DNA of 64,000 nucleotides. It comes from Plazaster borealis. Its lineage: Eukaryota; Echinodermata; Asteroidea; Forcipulatida; Labidiasteridae. The stretch lies in NCBI GenBank assembly GCA_021014325.1, contig JAJGQC010000660.1, positions 1 to 64,000 on the forward strand, written 5' to 3'. The notes below the pieces were generated by a model. The model was not told where the DNA came from. It saw only the letters and a list, made by a program, of their open reading frames with translations, and searched no databases. Within the stretch, counting starts at the first letter, position 1. Every line of letters starts with the position of its first letter. The position numbers and the translations under genes are program-made. Positions 45,901 to 58,400 of this stretch are shown one piece after another.

Positions 45901-47624
45901 TCAACAATATAAGCTCATTTGATAAATGTTTATTAGGTGTATCGATTAAACTGCATATGGTCCGATACAATATTAACAGTACGAGATATTCTTAAATCTA
46001 TTAGTCAAAATATAAAACTACTCTTAAAAACCGGATTTGAAGTTTTAGACTGCATAAACTAAATTCTGCTTCCTGGAATGTAATCAAGTGTTTAACAATA
46101 ACTTAACAAAACAGTTATTGGTTTTAAAGAAGTTGCATATTATGCTAGGTAAGCAGTGGTGTTGAGACCTGTTTGTATATAGCTACAAAGTACACAGCTT
46201 AGTTAAAGATCTGTGATCAGAAACACTATCCTTAGCCAATTATTGCTAATGATTGCTTTTGTCTGGTTTCTCAATGGTGACTGAGAAGTTGTTCACTCTT
46301 GTTCCTACTCAGCTCATTCATCGCTGCAAACCGGCACCATAGCTGTAGCTGTAGCTGTCCTCTAAATATCACTAATTAGTTACTAATAATTTTTATACTA
46401 AAATATTTTAAACAGACAGGACAATTTTCAGCCTGTTCAGCTATACGAATAAGTCAACCAATGCCTTTACTTACATATCCAAGCAGGATATATTCTGTAT
46501 TAAAAACCCCAAAACCTAACATCCAGAGATATATAATTTGTTTGCACTTGTATTTAAATGTTTTTAATGACCTCAAAAGAGAAAGTAACTTCAAAAGTAA
46601 AACAACAACATGTTTTTGATTAGTGCAAACAGCGCCTTTTCCATTTAACTGTCGGTAACAGCAGCGCCCTGTAGATGAATAATGTAGTGTAATCTGGTAC
46701 CATTAAGCTCGCAGGGTTTCAGAGTAGTCTGAAAATTATGCGACGGATATTGCATATTGCAATACATAATACTCATCATTGGAGGTGGTCCAATGATGCA
46801 CGCCCTTCTGAAAGAGCTGATTGAGGCAGGATTGGGATGACAAAATGGCGCCCGTTTCATGAATAATTTGCATTTTAAACAGAAAAATGTACATACTTTT
46901 GTAATTCCAATTGGCATTAGGCGTTTTGATAGTTTAATTAAAACGTAACTATATTTTATGCATACCCTTACAACCAAAATAGCGAACAAAAGAAAATTCC
47001 AGAAAACCCCCAACAACGGGAAATGTTATATTACAATTAGTACAGGTTTTTGATTCTGTTGGAATGCTTGGCATACAAACTCCACTTTACTTCCCAATCG
47101 TTACGAGAACCTACCGCCGTTGGTGATCCCGAAATTGTCTTTTCCATTCGTTGTTTTAAAGGTAGCATATAATAAAATACCAGTTAATCAAGTATATCGT
47201 GAAATTAATCTACGCATCATCTGATTAGTATGAACTAGTAAATCATAAAGAAACATAACATTGTTGAATAAATATTTTTTGGAAACTTCAACATTCAACG
47301 ACTTAATTGATGGGATAAGATGATTGTGTGATAAAAAAACAATTGTTCTACCTTTTCTATCAATAATTGTCTGAAGTGTCTTTTGAGCCGTGAACAATCT
47401 TGGAAAATAACACGCATGTTATCACGCCAATTCAAAATACCAAAATAACTGAATAAACCGTCAATTAGAGAATGGAGGAAAACCCCAAGAATTAACAGCT
47501 GAGTAAATGCTCTGTTACAATAATCTTAAGTCATCTGTGTAGGTAATTAGTAATTAAACATGAGTACCATAAAAAGCAAATAACTATGTACCAGACGGTT
47601 TCGTGGGAGTATTGCTAATACACT
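42962..47624. other. intergenic spacer between receptor genes
   Basis: No exon recognised. Holds an (AATA)n tract (about 43370-43410), two TTACGTCA-like motifs followed by TATAAAA (43917-43996), a short inverted pair 'cgctgggatgggc'/'gcccatcccagcg' (44239 and about 44384), and AT-rich unique sequence. A 123-codon minus-strand frame at 46645-47016 has no family resemblance. Confidence 0.4.
43917..43996 (+). promoter_or_regulatory. possible promoter: paired CRE-like sites and TATA
   Basis: 'ttacgtcatcagtcatgttacgtcatctg' carries two TTACGTCAT motifs 17 bp apart. A 'ggtataaaaaag' TATA-like box follows about 50 bp downstream. No gene is visible to the right on the plus strand, so function is unproved. 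Confidence 0.3.
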
Positions 47625-48287
47625 ATAGACTGTGCAAGTCTCGGGCGTATTCAAACAATATGGAGTTTTACGTATTGGCGAAATTTTGTTTCGTCAATTA
47701 TTTTAGTTTAACGTAGTTTATGATCATGAAAATTGTATATGATGTTGGGAATACATTACTCAGTGATACACAATATGAAAGTAAAATTAATTCAACAATA
47801 TTACGAAGAAAACCAGATAATTAAACTTGACCTCAGCTTCCGGCTACTGCAAAAAAAGTCAAGAATTATGTGCCCACCTCCGATCACAAAACTTCTGTAT
47901 ACGCTAACTGTTTTTGATGTGTGATAAGCCTTTTCATTGCAGTCTATGTTCCTTGAGGCGTCAGTGTCCTATATGTACTGCGTCACACATCAATTTTACG
48001 CCCGTGCTTTTAGTAATTGCACATTATTCGGGCGTGGATTTACAAAAGTGGTTTCTAAAAAGTTAAGATCAAATAAGCATCCTTGTCCCAGATTTTAAAT
48101 TTTATTTCAATAATAATTAACAAATTATTCGTGTATCATTTATAAAAGCCAAAAGTGATTTTATAAAAATTGTAATGATTATTTTTGTTGTTCAGATTTT
48201 TTCTGTGATATAATTTAAAATATAGCTTTGATTTCTTCTTTTAACGTGTTTCCTCGTTCCGATACGCGCGAGACTTGCACAGTCTAT
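47625..48287. mobile_element. ~660-bp element with 'atagactgtgcaagtctcg' ends
   Basis: 'atagactgtgcaagtctcgg' at the left is the reverse complement of 'gcgagacttgcacagtctat' at the right, extending imperfectly to ~27 bp. No coding capacity recognised. Confidence 0.6.
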
Positions 48288-49657
48288 TTGTAAATCATCC
48301 GTCTCTATCCTCCCATTAAACCAATCAGCCCCCCCCCCCCTGTAACGTCTTTCTAGCCATGGCTATCCGATTGACGAACTTTATTTGCACTGTCCAGTAT
48401 CACTCGTTTTCAAAATAACAAAAACAAACATGAAAAAACAACAACAAAAACAAAACAAACCATCAAAGAAACAAACATCAATGAAGTACCGGTAGTGAAA
48501 ATAGACGATATAAACTAAAAACCCAACACTTAAAGCTTAGTAAAATGCTTTACATGTGAATTAACTCAATGCGTATGCGTAATATGAATGATTAAACATG
48601 TCTTAAAGCAAGTATGAATCAAATTTTCTCATGCAAGTATATCATGTCCACTATTATAAATTTCAGTCACCTTACAAATTATGTCATCTTCCCCCCTCCT
48701 GTTTTGCTATGTCCTAACTTCCCTCCTTTCACATCCTTACTAGCGCTCTTTCTAAGTGTCAGGTTGACGTAGTGCCATTCTTGCAATATCATTTATCTAA
48801 AGATTCCGATTAGAATCCCACTTTGAATTGGCTTACGTTTCCTTCTTTGGTTTTTCCACACCCAGTTTTATTCCCTCTTCTAAAACAGAACTACAGTGCT
48901 AGTCTTTATGATGCGTCCTTTAGTTGTCATGAACAAAGAAGAAGTTTGTGAGAAATTTGTAACCTTAATTTTCAGTAAAATATTTAACTTGTTTCCGTGT
49001 TTTTATTTCCGCTTATAGCTTTTACTTAACATTTAAGCATATCAAATTAACATTGCATACCGTTGACTTAGAGACATTTTTGCACTTGCACAGCTATTTT
49101 GTTTTTTCGATATAGGGGCAATGGACTGGCCCCTTAGGGCATTATCCAATTCCGTATTCATGAAATATTGCCACGGTTATTGTAAAGTCATTCATGGGGG
49201 ACATGACCCTTTAACTTGTATTTACACAAACCACATTTTAATCGTTCTCAAGTAATCATGTAAATACTGTAACCTCCTCAACATTATCTGAACAAACATT
49301 TCGGACTATGATCAAAGGGAGGTTGTGATTGCCTTCCTCTTCTGATTGGGCGCTTTGGGCTATACAAAGCGTTTGTTTTTAAATGAATATGGTTGGAAAG
49401 ACATTTTAAAAGTAGAATATAATGATTCACATAAATAACCCTTGAAATTGTGTGTTTTTTGTGTAATTTCATGACGGAACGAAATGTTTGACCGTATATT
49501 CCGCTGTTTATATTTCAAGAGGCAACATTTATGTTTTTGAATCACTATATACTTGACTAATTACAAACTTTTGTGTGTACATGAACAACTATTGAAAAGC
49601 ACTAAAAGCAATTCAAAACAGCACATTTTGAGAGTTGAAGGTATCCAGTGTGCCCCT
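48288..49657. other. 3' flank of the RPTP gene
   Basis: The 3' UTR and polyadenylation site of the phosphatase must lie here on the minus strand. Candidate AATAAA signals are seen as 'tttatt' (for example about 48997), but none is decisive. A C10 tract lies at about 48331-48340. Confidence 0.4.
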
Positions 49658-49744
49658 TTAACAGTGCACGTTCTCATAGATGGTTGAAGATGAGGCTATA
49701 TCCAGATACAACTTGACCACTTGATAACACAGCTGGTACTGAGC
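49658..49744 (-). CDS. RPTP exon 23: D2 end and C-tail
   Basis: [17 protein letters not shown] completes the last D2 helix, then [11 protein letters not shown] and TAA. The acceptor is ccatttcag. YENV is a YxN (Grb2 SH2-type) motif eight residues from the end by my count of STIYENVHC. Confidence 0.92.
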   Translation of the reverse strand, partial: AQYQLCYQVVKLYLDIASSSTIYENVHC

Positions 49745-52700
49745 CTGAAATGGAACCACAGAATACAATTAATAGGTAATTAACGATAACAGAAAAATGC
49801 ATTAGAACCAAACCATTTGACGTACAGACTACCCCCATGACTTCCAGTCTTTACATGGCAAACGTACATTTTCAGATGTATTTTTGTATCATTTGTTACA
49901 TAATTTTTTGTCAAAATGGACATTATTATAACATGATAGAACGATTATATATATTATGCATGTGCGTTCAAGCTACAGAGGAGAGTTCTTCGACAGAAAC
50001 TTGTTTCTTTTAGGCCATCCGTCGGGCTCTATACCTAGTTCCACTCTTGACTCTGTTTAATTAAACATGGAAACAAAAGTTAACACTTTGATTTCATCAT
50101 GGGAGAAACCCCTACAAATCATATATTTGTATCTAGTTCTTAAATCAACTTAAGTTCTTCTTTGCAAACGCAACATCAGTCTTTCTCTCTCTAAAACAAT
50201 ACAGTCGAGCGAAAGATGTGGGTTTAAAAACAAGCACCAAGTTATTTATATTCCTCAGCTAAGTCAAGGGAATTGTTCTGGTGTTTAAGGGACCACTTGA
50301 ATATTCTTACCAATGTTTTGACCATTCCAGCTCGAGTTGACCGGAGTTTCTTAACTGCCTGGAAGACGTCAATGATCTCATCCTGCTCTAGGCAATCTAA
50401 GAGGGTGATCAGGGCGCAGAATGTCCCACTGCAACCCTCCCCATCACTGATAAGAGAATCAATGTATATAGTAACAATGAAATGAGAAACTCTAGCACAA
50501 AATGTCATGTTTCATGGCCACCGACAATTAGGTAAATACTATTTTGAAAAAATAAAACTGAATCATCTTGTTAACCAACAGTGCCTTTCTTTAATCATTC
50601 ACATTTACAACTAGCCAAGCACCTTATGAAAAACAAGCGGAAGTTACATGAGACTTACATGCAGTGGACTGTGAGTGGCCCATTAGGATGATCCTCTGTC
50701 CACATGTTGACAGTCTCAATCAATCTAAGGAGACTAGACGGGGAGTTGGGGATGTCCTTCTTTGTGGGCCACTGCAGAAACTGGATGTGGCATACAGTCT
50801 GCACCTCATTGTTCTGGAATAAAACAACAAATATATAATTACTTTTGTGCGAGATTAGATCAGAATAAATAGTACCATTAGGTGAAGATACACAGATGAA
50901 ACCCCGGTTTTATTATATATTTCTATACACCCTTCCACTAAAAAATACCAAACAACCAACAAACCGAAATATGACTTTTTAAAAGACAATGTCTTACATA
51001 ATCATTTTGTAAAGAATTTCCAATGGTTGTTCTTATATTGTTCAATTTAAAAGTACACAAACTAAATAATTATAAATAACTATATGTTGCAACAAATACT
51101 GACATTTCTAAGTGGGTACATGATGCCGAATTGTCGCACGATCATGTCCTCATCGCGTTGATCCACACTCAGCAACTTGACAGTCAGTGGCCCAAAGCTC
51201 ATACTGTCATCCTCCGGCCAGTACTGTGGAGTGCTCTGAGGAGTGACACAAACCAAAACAATAGATGAGTAATTTCCGTTTGCTTATTTCATAAGTAAAA
51301 CATAACAAGTAATAATAATAATAATAACAATAATAATAATATGTTAAACGTGGTAACAAAGTCTACTTACATTGTACTATACTGTAGTGGCAAGTCGACT
51401 TTGTTTTGGTTTAAAATTTCACGTTTTACATTCACCCAACAGTAAAATATGTTTTATATGGCAAAGCTAAGATACCAGCTTAAATTCCAATTAAGATATA
51501 ACCTTTTCCTTTTCCAGAAGGAAGTTATTGTTTTGCGAAAACAATGTATAATTAGTTATTTGTCAATGTAATGCAATCTTTTAAACAATGGTGAAGTAAT
51601 ATTGTTTATAGGCAATTTAATTTGAAGAAGAATTGTTTAAAGGTATTGTACACTTTTGGTAACAGCTCAAAATCAGTGTCCACATTTTGTGTGATTCAAC
51701 ATTATGCACGAACAAACAAACCTGTGTAAGTTTGAGCTCAAATGGTCATCGAGGTCACGAGAAAATAGTGAAAAGAGACCTTATGTGTTTTCTGTTTTTC
51801 GAACATCAAGTTTTTATCGCGCGTGATAAAAAACTATTGTTTTACTCATTTCTCAGAAACGATAGCATTTTAGGCAGAAATATTTTAATGAACCCTTTCT
51901 ACTATTACTTACTTTAAATCATGTAAGTTATGTGTGAATCTGTGAACATTTGTGTTTATCGATCTTACCGATAGTGTACAAGGCCTTTAATTAAAGAAAA
52001 CATTGTGTTCGTTTACACACCGGGTCATTGTCTATGGAGTTGAGCATGATAATGCAGGATGATTTGTAGTCAAACACCAACCGCCAGATGTCACCCAACG
52101 TGCTGGGGAGAGGAGCTTGGGTGGCCAGGTAAGAGTTCTTGCCTCTGGACCCTGGATAGCCAAAGTAAAATCACACTTTCGGATGAACACAATCGGCATA
52201 GCACTCAGCAAAATACAAACTGATCAATTAATGAATATCCTTGAATTGCCCCATCCAGTTGGCTGGACACCATCGATGTCATTAGTCTATTGGTTAACAC
52301 TTACCTCTAAGAATGTAGCATTTATGTAGTTAGTACTACCTTCGTCACCCGTTGTCATCAGGTAAGGTCTTGTGCTGTCCCCTACAAGGTATCAGACTTT
52401 GTGTTAGCTTCTATTTTTCTTAATGATGGTTTGATTTAACCACAACTTAAAAAAGCTGTTTAGCAGATGGTTTTACTCGGGGAAACAGTTAGCAGGGCAA
52501 GGTTCACAAAGTGTAAAATAAACGGCATGTAGGCAGGGGAAATTGTAATTGTGTTATTTGCATTGTTTCCCCACATTGTTTGTGTTTACAAGCTATATAA
52601 ATTTAGAGAAACATTTAATGCGGTAGGAAAAGCAACGTTGACAAGTTTGTCAAGAAGCCATTAGCATGGTTTGCCCATAACCTTTTTAGCGACTGACCAT

Positions 52701-55394
52701 GGACAGGAATTTTCTTGTTGCACTAGTCTACATCATAAGCTTGGTACATCATGTTTACTGTTCGAGAAGGTTTCCTTACATCTTTTTGTTTAACTTTTAG
52801 CATTAAGGGGTTTAGTACCTTGGCTGCCTCGGGTAATATGGTAAATTTGAGACCCTTTTTTTAGGTGAAAAGAGAGTATTGTGTGAAGCATCACCTTTGA
52901 ATCCAGAGAGATTAACTACATTGTTAACACCGAATTTGTCTTTTTCAAGCAGGTGGCTCGTGTTTTTCTTTTCAGTTTATCACGTCGTGTGAATCACTCG
53001 TTGTTTCAGTGACTATCAAACTTTAAATTAAAGACCTAAAATGTAGTAGAAAATATACTTGGAATGCAATCCTCAAATCTGTTCTTGTCTGCGTTGCCAG
53101 GCTGCCTCCCACCATAGCACTGGTCGTCACTCATTGATGCAGTGAATGTATCTAACATCTGTCACGATAAAATGAGGTAGTACAGTTTAACATTTTACAA
53201 ATAATTACAATGATAACAAAAGTGCAAAGGGAAAGAATGGGCATAAAACGAGAACTTGTGTTTTAAAATTCACTACCTGGGAGACAAAAAAGAAAAGAAA
53301 AGCGACTACAAAAGGTTCCCATAGGGCAATTCTAAAGACTGGGGTGCTCCCAAGGAGCTTTGTGTACAAAGAATATGGGAGGATGCTAAATACAGGGACA
53401 AAGGAAAAACAAACATTTTCTCCACAGCGATGAAAACAATAGAATTTGTGTCTATGTCAGATGTATTACTGGTGCCTCATACGTTCAATTTTCTAGCATA
53501 CCTGAAATTGGTCTTCCATGCCGTTTGTGCCAGTTTTCTTATCACGCTTTTTCAGTTTGGTAAGACCTTGATGGAATCGATCCACTGAGATGGCGGTATT
53601 CTCCGACAGACTGGACTCCAACAGGGCCTCGTAGATGAATTTGAACTGACCCTGTAAATATGCGAGTTGATGACACGTTATCTAGCGTCTAAATGTCGAA
53701 TGTATGATTCAATTTAAAACAGCAAATACTTCAGAGCATTAATTTAAAACACCCCAAAAACTTCCATGTGAAAAATTACATGAATACTTTTTAGTTTGGA
53801 GCTCATACCACAGTTTGAACCATCAGGTAGCGCTTGTCCCTCATGTTACGCACAAAGGTGAGTACATCGACCTGTCCTTCTGCCTGAGCCTGTTCCATTA
53901 AGGCATCCAATGCAATGTAGGTTCCTGTTCGGCCAACTCCGGCACTAGTTAAAACAAAAAACAGTTTACAATTACAGCAGCTTTCATTAAGTATCAAACT
54001 GTAAAGAGAGGCAAAAAATACTGATTTAGTTTGTTGATACGGGAGCATAGACGGAAGGTGTAATTATACCTGCAGTGCACAACAGTAGGACCATGCTGGG
54101 TTGTTTCTGATGCGTGGACTCGTCCGATAAATTGGAGAAGGGACGAAGACTCAGGTGGCTTCATATCAGGCCACGTGATGTAATGATACTGCAAGACCTC
54201 ACGGTACTCACCCTCGGGCTCGCTGCTCTGTACAATGGAAAGAGGGTATCATAATGACTACAATTAACTTCAAACATCAGAGACACAGAAAGAAAACAAT
54301 TAAGTAAAAATGTCGTTTAAACAGCCGTCTAAAAAAAAAAGAATTATTAGTAATTTCAAATTCATTAAATGGAGAGAGTTTCTAGTTGCAAGAAACGGTA
54401 CAATGTCGATAGGGAGTTTCGATACGCAACTTGCTGGGTAAAAACAATGATTTACCTTTGTCAAGTGGAAAGTCCTCAAGATAAAGGTCGCATTTGCCTT
54501 TTCTTCAACATTTCGGACAAAAATGTCACCATAAGTGAAAGATTCGTCGTCTGGCCAGTACTTCTCACATTTATCCTGTTTTCATAAAAAAAAACTTTAA
54601 ATTAATGCTTCAGTATACAAAAACATATTGATGGGAGTTTTCTCGCAGATGTGAAACAAATATTGTTTCTCATTTAATCATCGACCCGCACTGAATTCAA
54701 ACGCTTCTGCTGTCTGCCCATGGTCTGCCATTTCGGGTGTTAAAGTGTATGTAAAGATTGACCCTAAACATTGCGTAACCACCCCAAACTGCTCACTTCT
54801 CAGTATAGCAGATCCTATAAGTCACAAAATTGTGAAACCGAGATTTATTGCAGTGATTACGTCATGTGACATCTAGATGATAGCAGGTAAGCATGTGGAC
54901 TGATTTATAATATATTTGTATGCAAGTTCACCCCAAACAAGGCTTAAAGCCACACTTGACAAGGGGTTACAACCAGAAAATATAAAAGAGGAAAATAACC
55001 CAGGTGTGAATTGATATTCATCTTAAAAAGTTTAGATTGCAGGATGGAGGGAAACATACAACAGGCAAGGAGTTCCAAAGAGATGCAGTACGTGGAATAA
55101 AGCTGTTGGAATGGCCCTTTGTTCTACATCTCAGCAAAGCATAAGTGTATGGGTGAGAGAACAAGCAGAAAGCCTAATTTCATGCTCAAACACCTGCTAG
55201 GTGGAACAAGGTCGGAAACACTGGTGGTACATTTACAATGAATCTGTAAAAGACAGAGGCTGAACAATCGACAATTTTGTAACCTTTCCATTCTCCACCA
55301 GATTTGTGAGCATGATGATCTTCCCAACACGTTCCTGCCATACCATGCGCCACATGTCGCTAACAGTCGTCTGATTGGGACCTAATTATAAAAA

Positions 55395-55430
<36 letters not shown>

Positions 55431-58400
55431 CAATTTCATGAAACTCACCCCATTTAAAAAATCTGACAAGTTGCGTCCAGGGTTTAATCAAAATATCTGG
55501 TGCTGGGTCGTCCACCACTGTAGTTGAATATAACACTGAACAGTGTGTAAACTTTATAACCGTAAAAAATCATACATCTTTAATATCAAAACCAGGTGTG
55601 CTCTACTAAAGAAAAGATAAGAAGGTACATCACGATCCATGTTGAAGTTTATGGTCAAACAGTCTTAATAAACAATAAAGTCAGAAAAGTCGAGTCTTAA
55701 TTTTTAGGGAACACGTATCAATTTAACCGCTTGATCGAGAGCCGCAAGGTACCGGACCGTTCTTGGCGGTTCAGGCTTTCACAAAGAAATGGCTTGCCGT
55801 GATGAACAATCCGCACGACAGAGGTCAAACTTGCCTGGCTTTGCTCATTAGACCTTCCCTTGGTCAACACAATGGTTGTTGGGTCTGAATGGGCTGCGTG
55901 CAGTAACAATAGGCTCGATTTTAGGATTTAGGGTCTTTTGTCCAGTGGCTGAAAATTCGTACTTTGAAAATCGAATGTATTGTACTCACCTTGGCATGCA
56001 ATATACTTGGCATCAAACTTGTATCCCTAGAAGAAAAAAAATCAAAATAAAAGTAGTTGAGTTGTCAACTCGATATATATATATTCAAGGCACTGGACAC
56101 GTTTGGTAATTACTCAAAATACATATTAGCATAACAACTTACCTAGTAACGAGCAACGGAGAGCTGTTGATAGTATAAAACATTGTGAGAAACGACTCCC
56201 TCTGAAGTAACGTAGTTTTTGAGAAAGAGTTCTCACTAAAATATTTGAATCTGAAAAAGCCTTCAGGCCTGAAGCCTTTATCAGGCGTCTAAAAGCACAC
56301 AAATTTGTGCAACAAGGGTGTTTTTTCTTTCATTATTTTGTTTATTTTTGTTTTTATTATTATTATATATTATTATTATTATTATTATTAATAACCAAAC
56401 GTGTCCAGTGCCTTTAACATGGTTAGGAATTAAGAATCATGGGAATGTAAATAATATCACATACGTCAATGTAGCATGCATTGATGTAGTCCGAATGTGG
56501 TTTTCCTTCCAGTGGCTCAAGCACAACACGTGAGTGGTCATCTGAAACAATTAAAAACAAAACCAGTGATGTTGTATTTTACGCAAAACCATGTTTAGAG
56601 TTGAGGAAAAACAAAACAAAACAGTTAGCTATATTGTATATATTGGGTGCTATACAGGTCAAACAGTCATTTAACAAAGGTACCTGCCAATGATAAGTGA
56701 TAGTCATTTTTGTCACGAAGTCTTTTGCAAATGGGAATTTTGTAAGTACACAGCCTGACCCATCAAAACTTCATTACAGAGGGCAAGCACAACTGGCGTG
56801 TTTGATTTGATAATGCATTGAATTGAGTGATGTTCGTGTACAGCAAACGTTACAATCTTTGTATTGTTGAAGCAAAGTGTCTTTTGACTGTCTCCCCTGG
56901 TATCATGTTAAAATATGGATACATGCATGGTCAAATGGACACCCAAAAGAGACATTTTTATTAATTCAATATCATCCTACTAAGAACATGTCCCTGGCCT
57001 TTTAAAACTGCCGCAATTAACATGTACTTTTAGATCGGATCACCAGCAAAGACAATATTGTTATATCTCTACAGGAAAAGTATGGCAATGTGTTGTTGAA
57101 AAATACTTTTGTTAATAACATGTAGCAGTTAAGAAGCAGGACAGTTCTTTTCAGAACTTGGTAGTCTCCCGAAACCTACTCCGCGGCTTACGTATCAAGA
57201 CAAGTTATCAAAGAACAACAAATCTACGCAGCAAAGTAGATATATGGTGTTACCGCAAGCCAATTATACTACATAATACATGCTTTATCTTTTATTTTGA
57301 ATGTATTAAAATACTTGTAAGGATCTGTCAAAACATAAAGACTCTACAAATGATTTGTTCCATTGAGCTTCATTTTACTTACATGCAGAAATATTTTTGT
57401 ATCTGTTCTTCTTCTTGTTCTCATCACACAAAGCGACAGTCTGAGGATGGTTGGGTGCAGCTGGAAGCGTCTTTTACCAAAAATGAATAACAGATCATAG
57501 TGTGAAATATGTGTATTGGAGCATGTTTTGAGGGCATATACCCCCTCTATTTTTAACAATTGTATGACTCTGTAATTTGACCTTCGGGTCACGAAGTGTG
57601 TCAATTTTAATAAAATTCTAAATTCAAAATTCAAATTAAAATTCATTCTTTCGGAGCGAAACTTGAAACATTGGATGGCAACAATAAATGGGTCCTTACA
57701 ATCCACTGAGGAAATTTGTTAAGAGTCAAAAAGTCTAATTCACAGTTGTTTCGATTGAATTTTATTTTCAATTTCCCATTAAAGAAAAGAAAATATTGTG
57801 TTTGAAATGTGACGTCGTTGGATGTTTTTGGATGATAGTAAATTTAGCATTCTGGATGGGTACCGTATTAATTACGGTGGCATTTTGCACATGAGGTTAA
57901 AGCCTTGCAATTTCCCCCACTTTCTTAAGGATTCTATCTATTAAAAAATGAGGGCACCACAGAGCTGATTTTGACCTTAGAGACCCTCTTTAAGAATCAG
58001 AGAAAGAATGTTAAACATCGCAGTTAATGTACCTCAAAATCTTGCTGAAATGCATTGATTTTTCCAGATTTCCTTGCTTTAATGAACCGTGCTAGTTCTG
58101 TCATGGCCACGGCTCCCGTAGATGAAGCAGATGCACCCTTAACAGCACTTTTTGCCTTGGGTCTGGACTTAAGGTTTGGCTTCTGCTTAATCATTGGCTT
58201 AGTGGATGTTGACGGACCCGCACCAGACTGTTCCTTCATGGATGCTTTGGCTTCAGATGGGCCGGGGATACTGCCCGACTGTCCGGAAGATTTGTCAGTA
58301 GATGAATGGGAAACTTGGCCAGCAGATGCACACCCACGATTTGAAAGCTCAATGTCTGAAAAAGTAAAATTACTCTTGGAATTTAATTTGTTTTCTTGTT

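Noticed and set aside
46645..47016. Minus-strand frame of 123 codons with a hydrophobic N-terminus
   Set aside because: Length alone in AT-rich sequence; no domain pattern and no splice partners.
54369..54587. Plus-strand frame overlapping RPTP exon 13
   Set aside because: Antisense shadow of a well-supported exon; the same applies to frames at 50273, 52117 and 58055.
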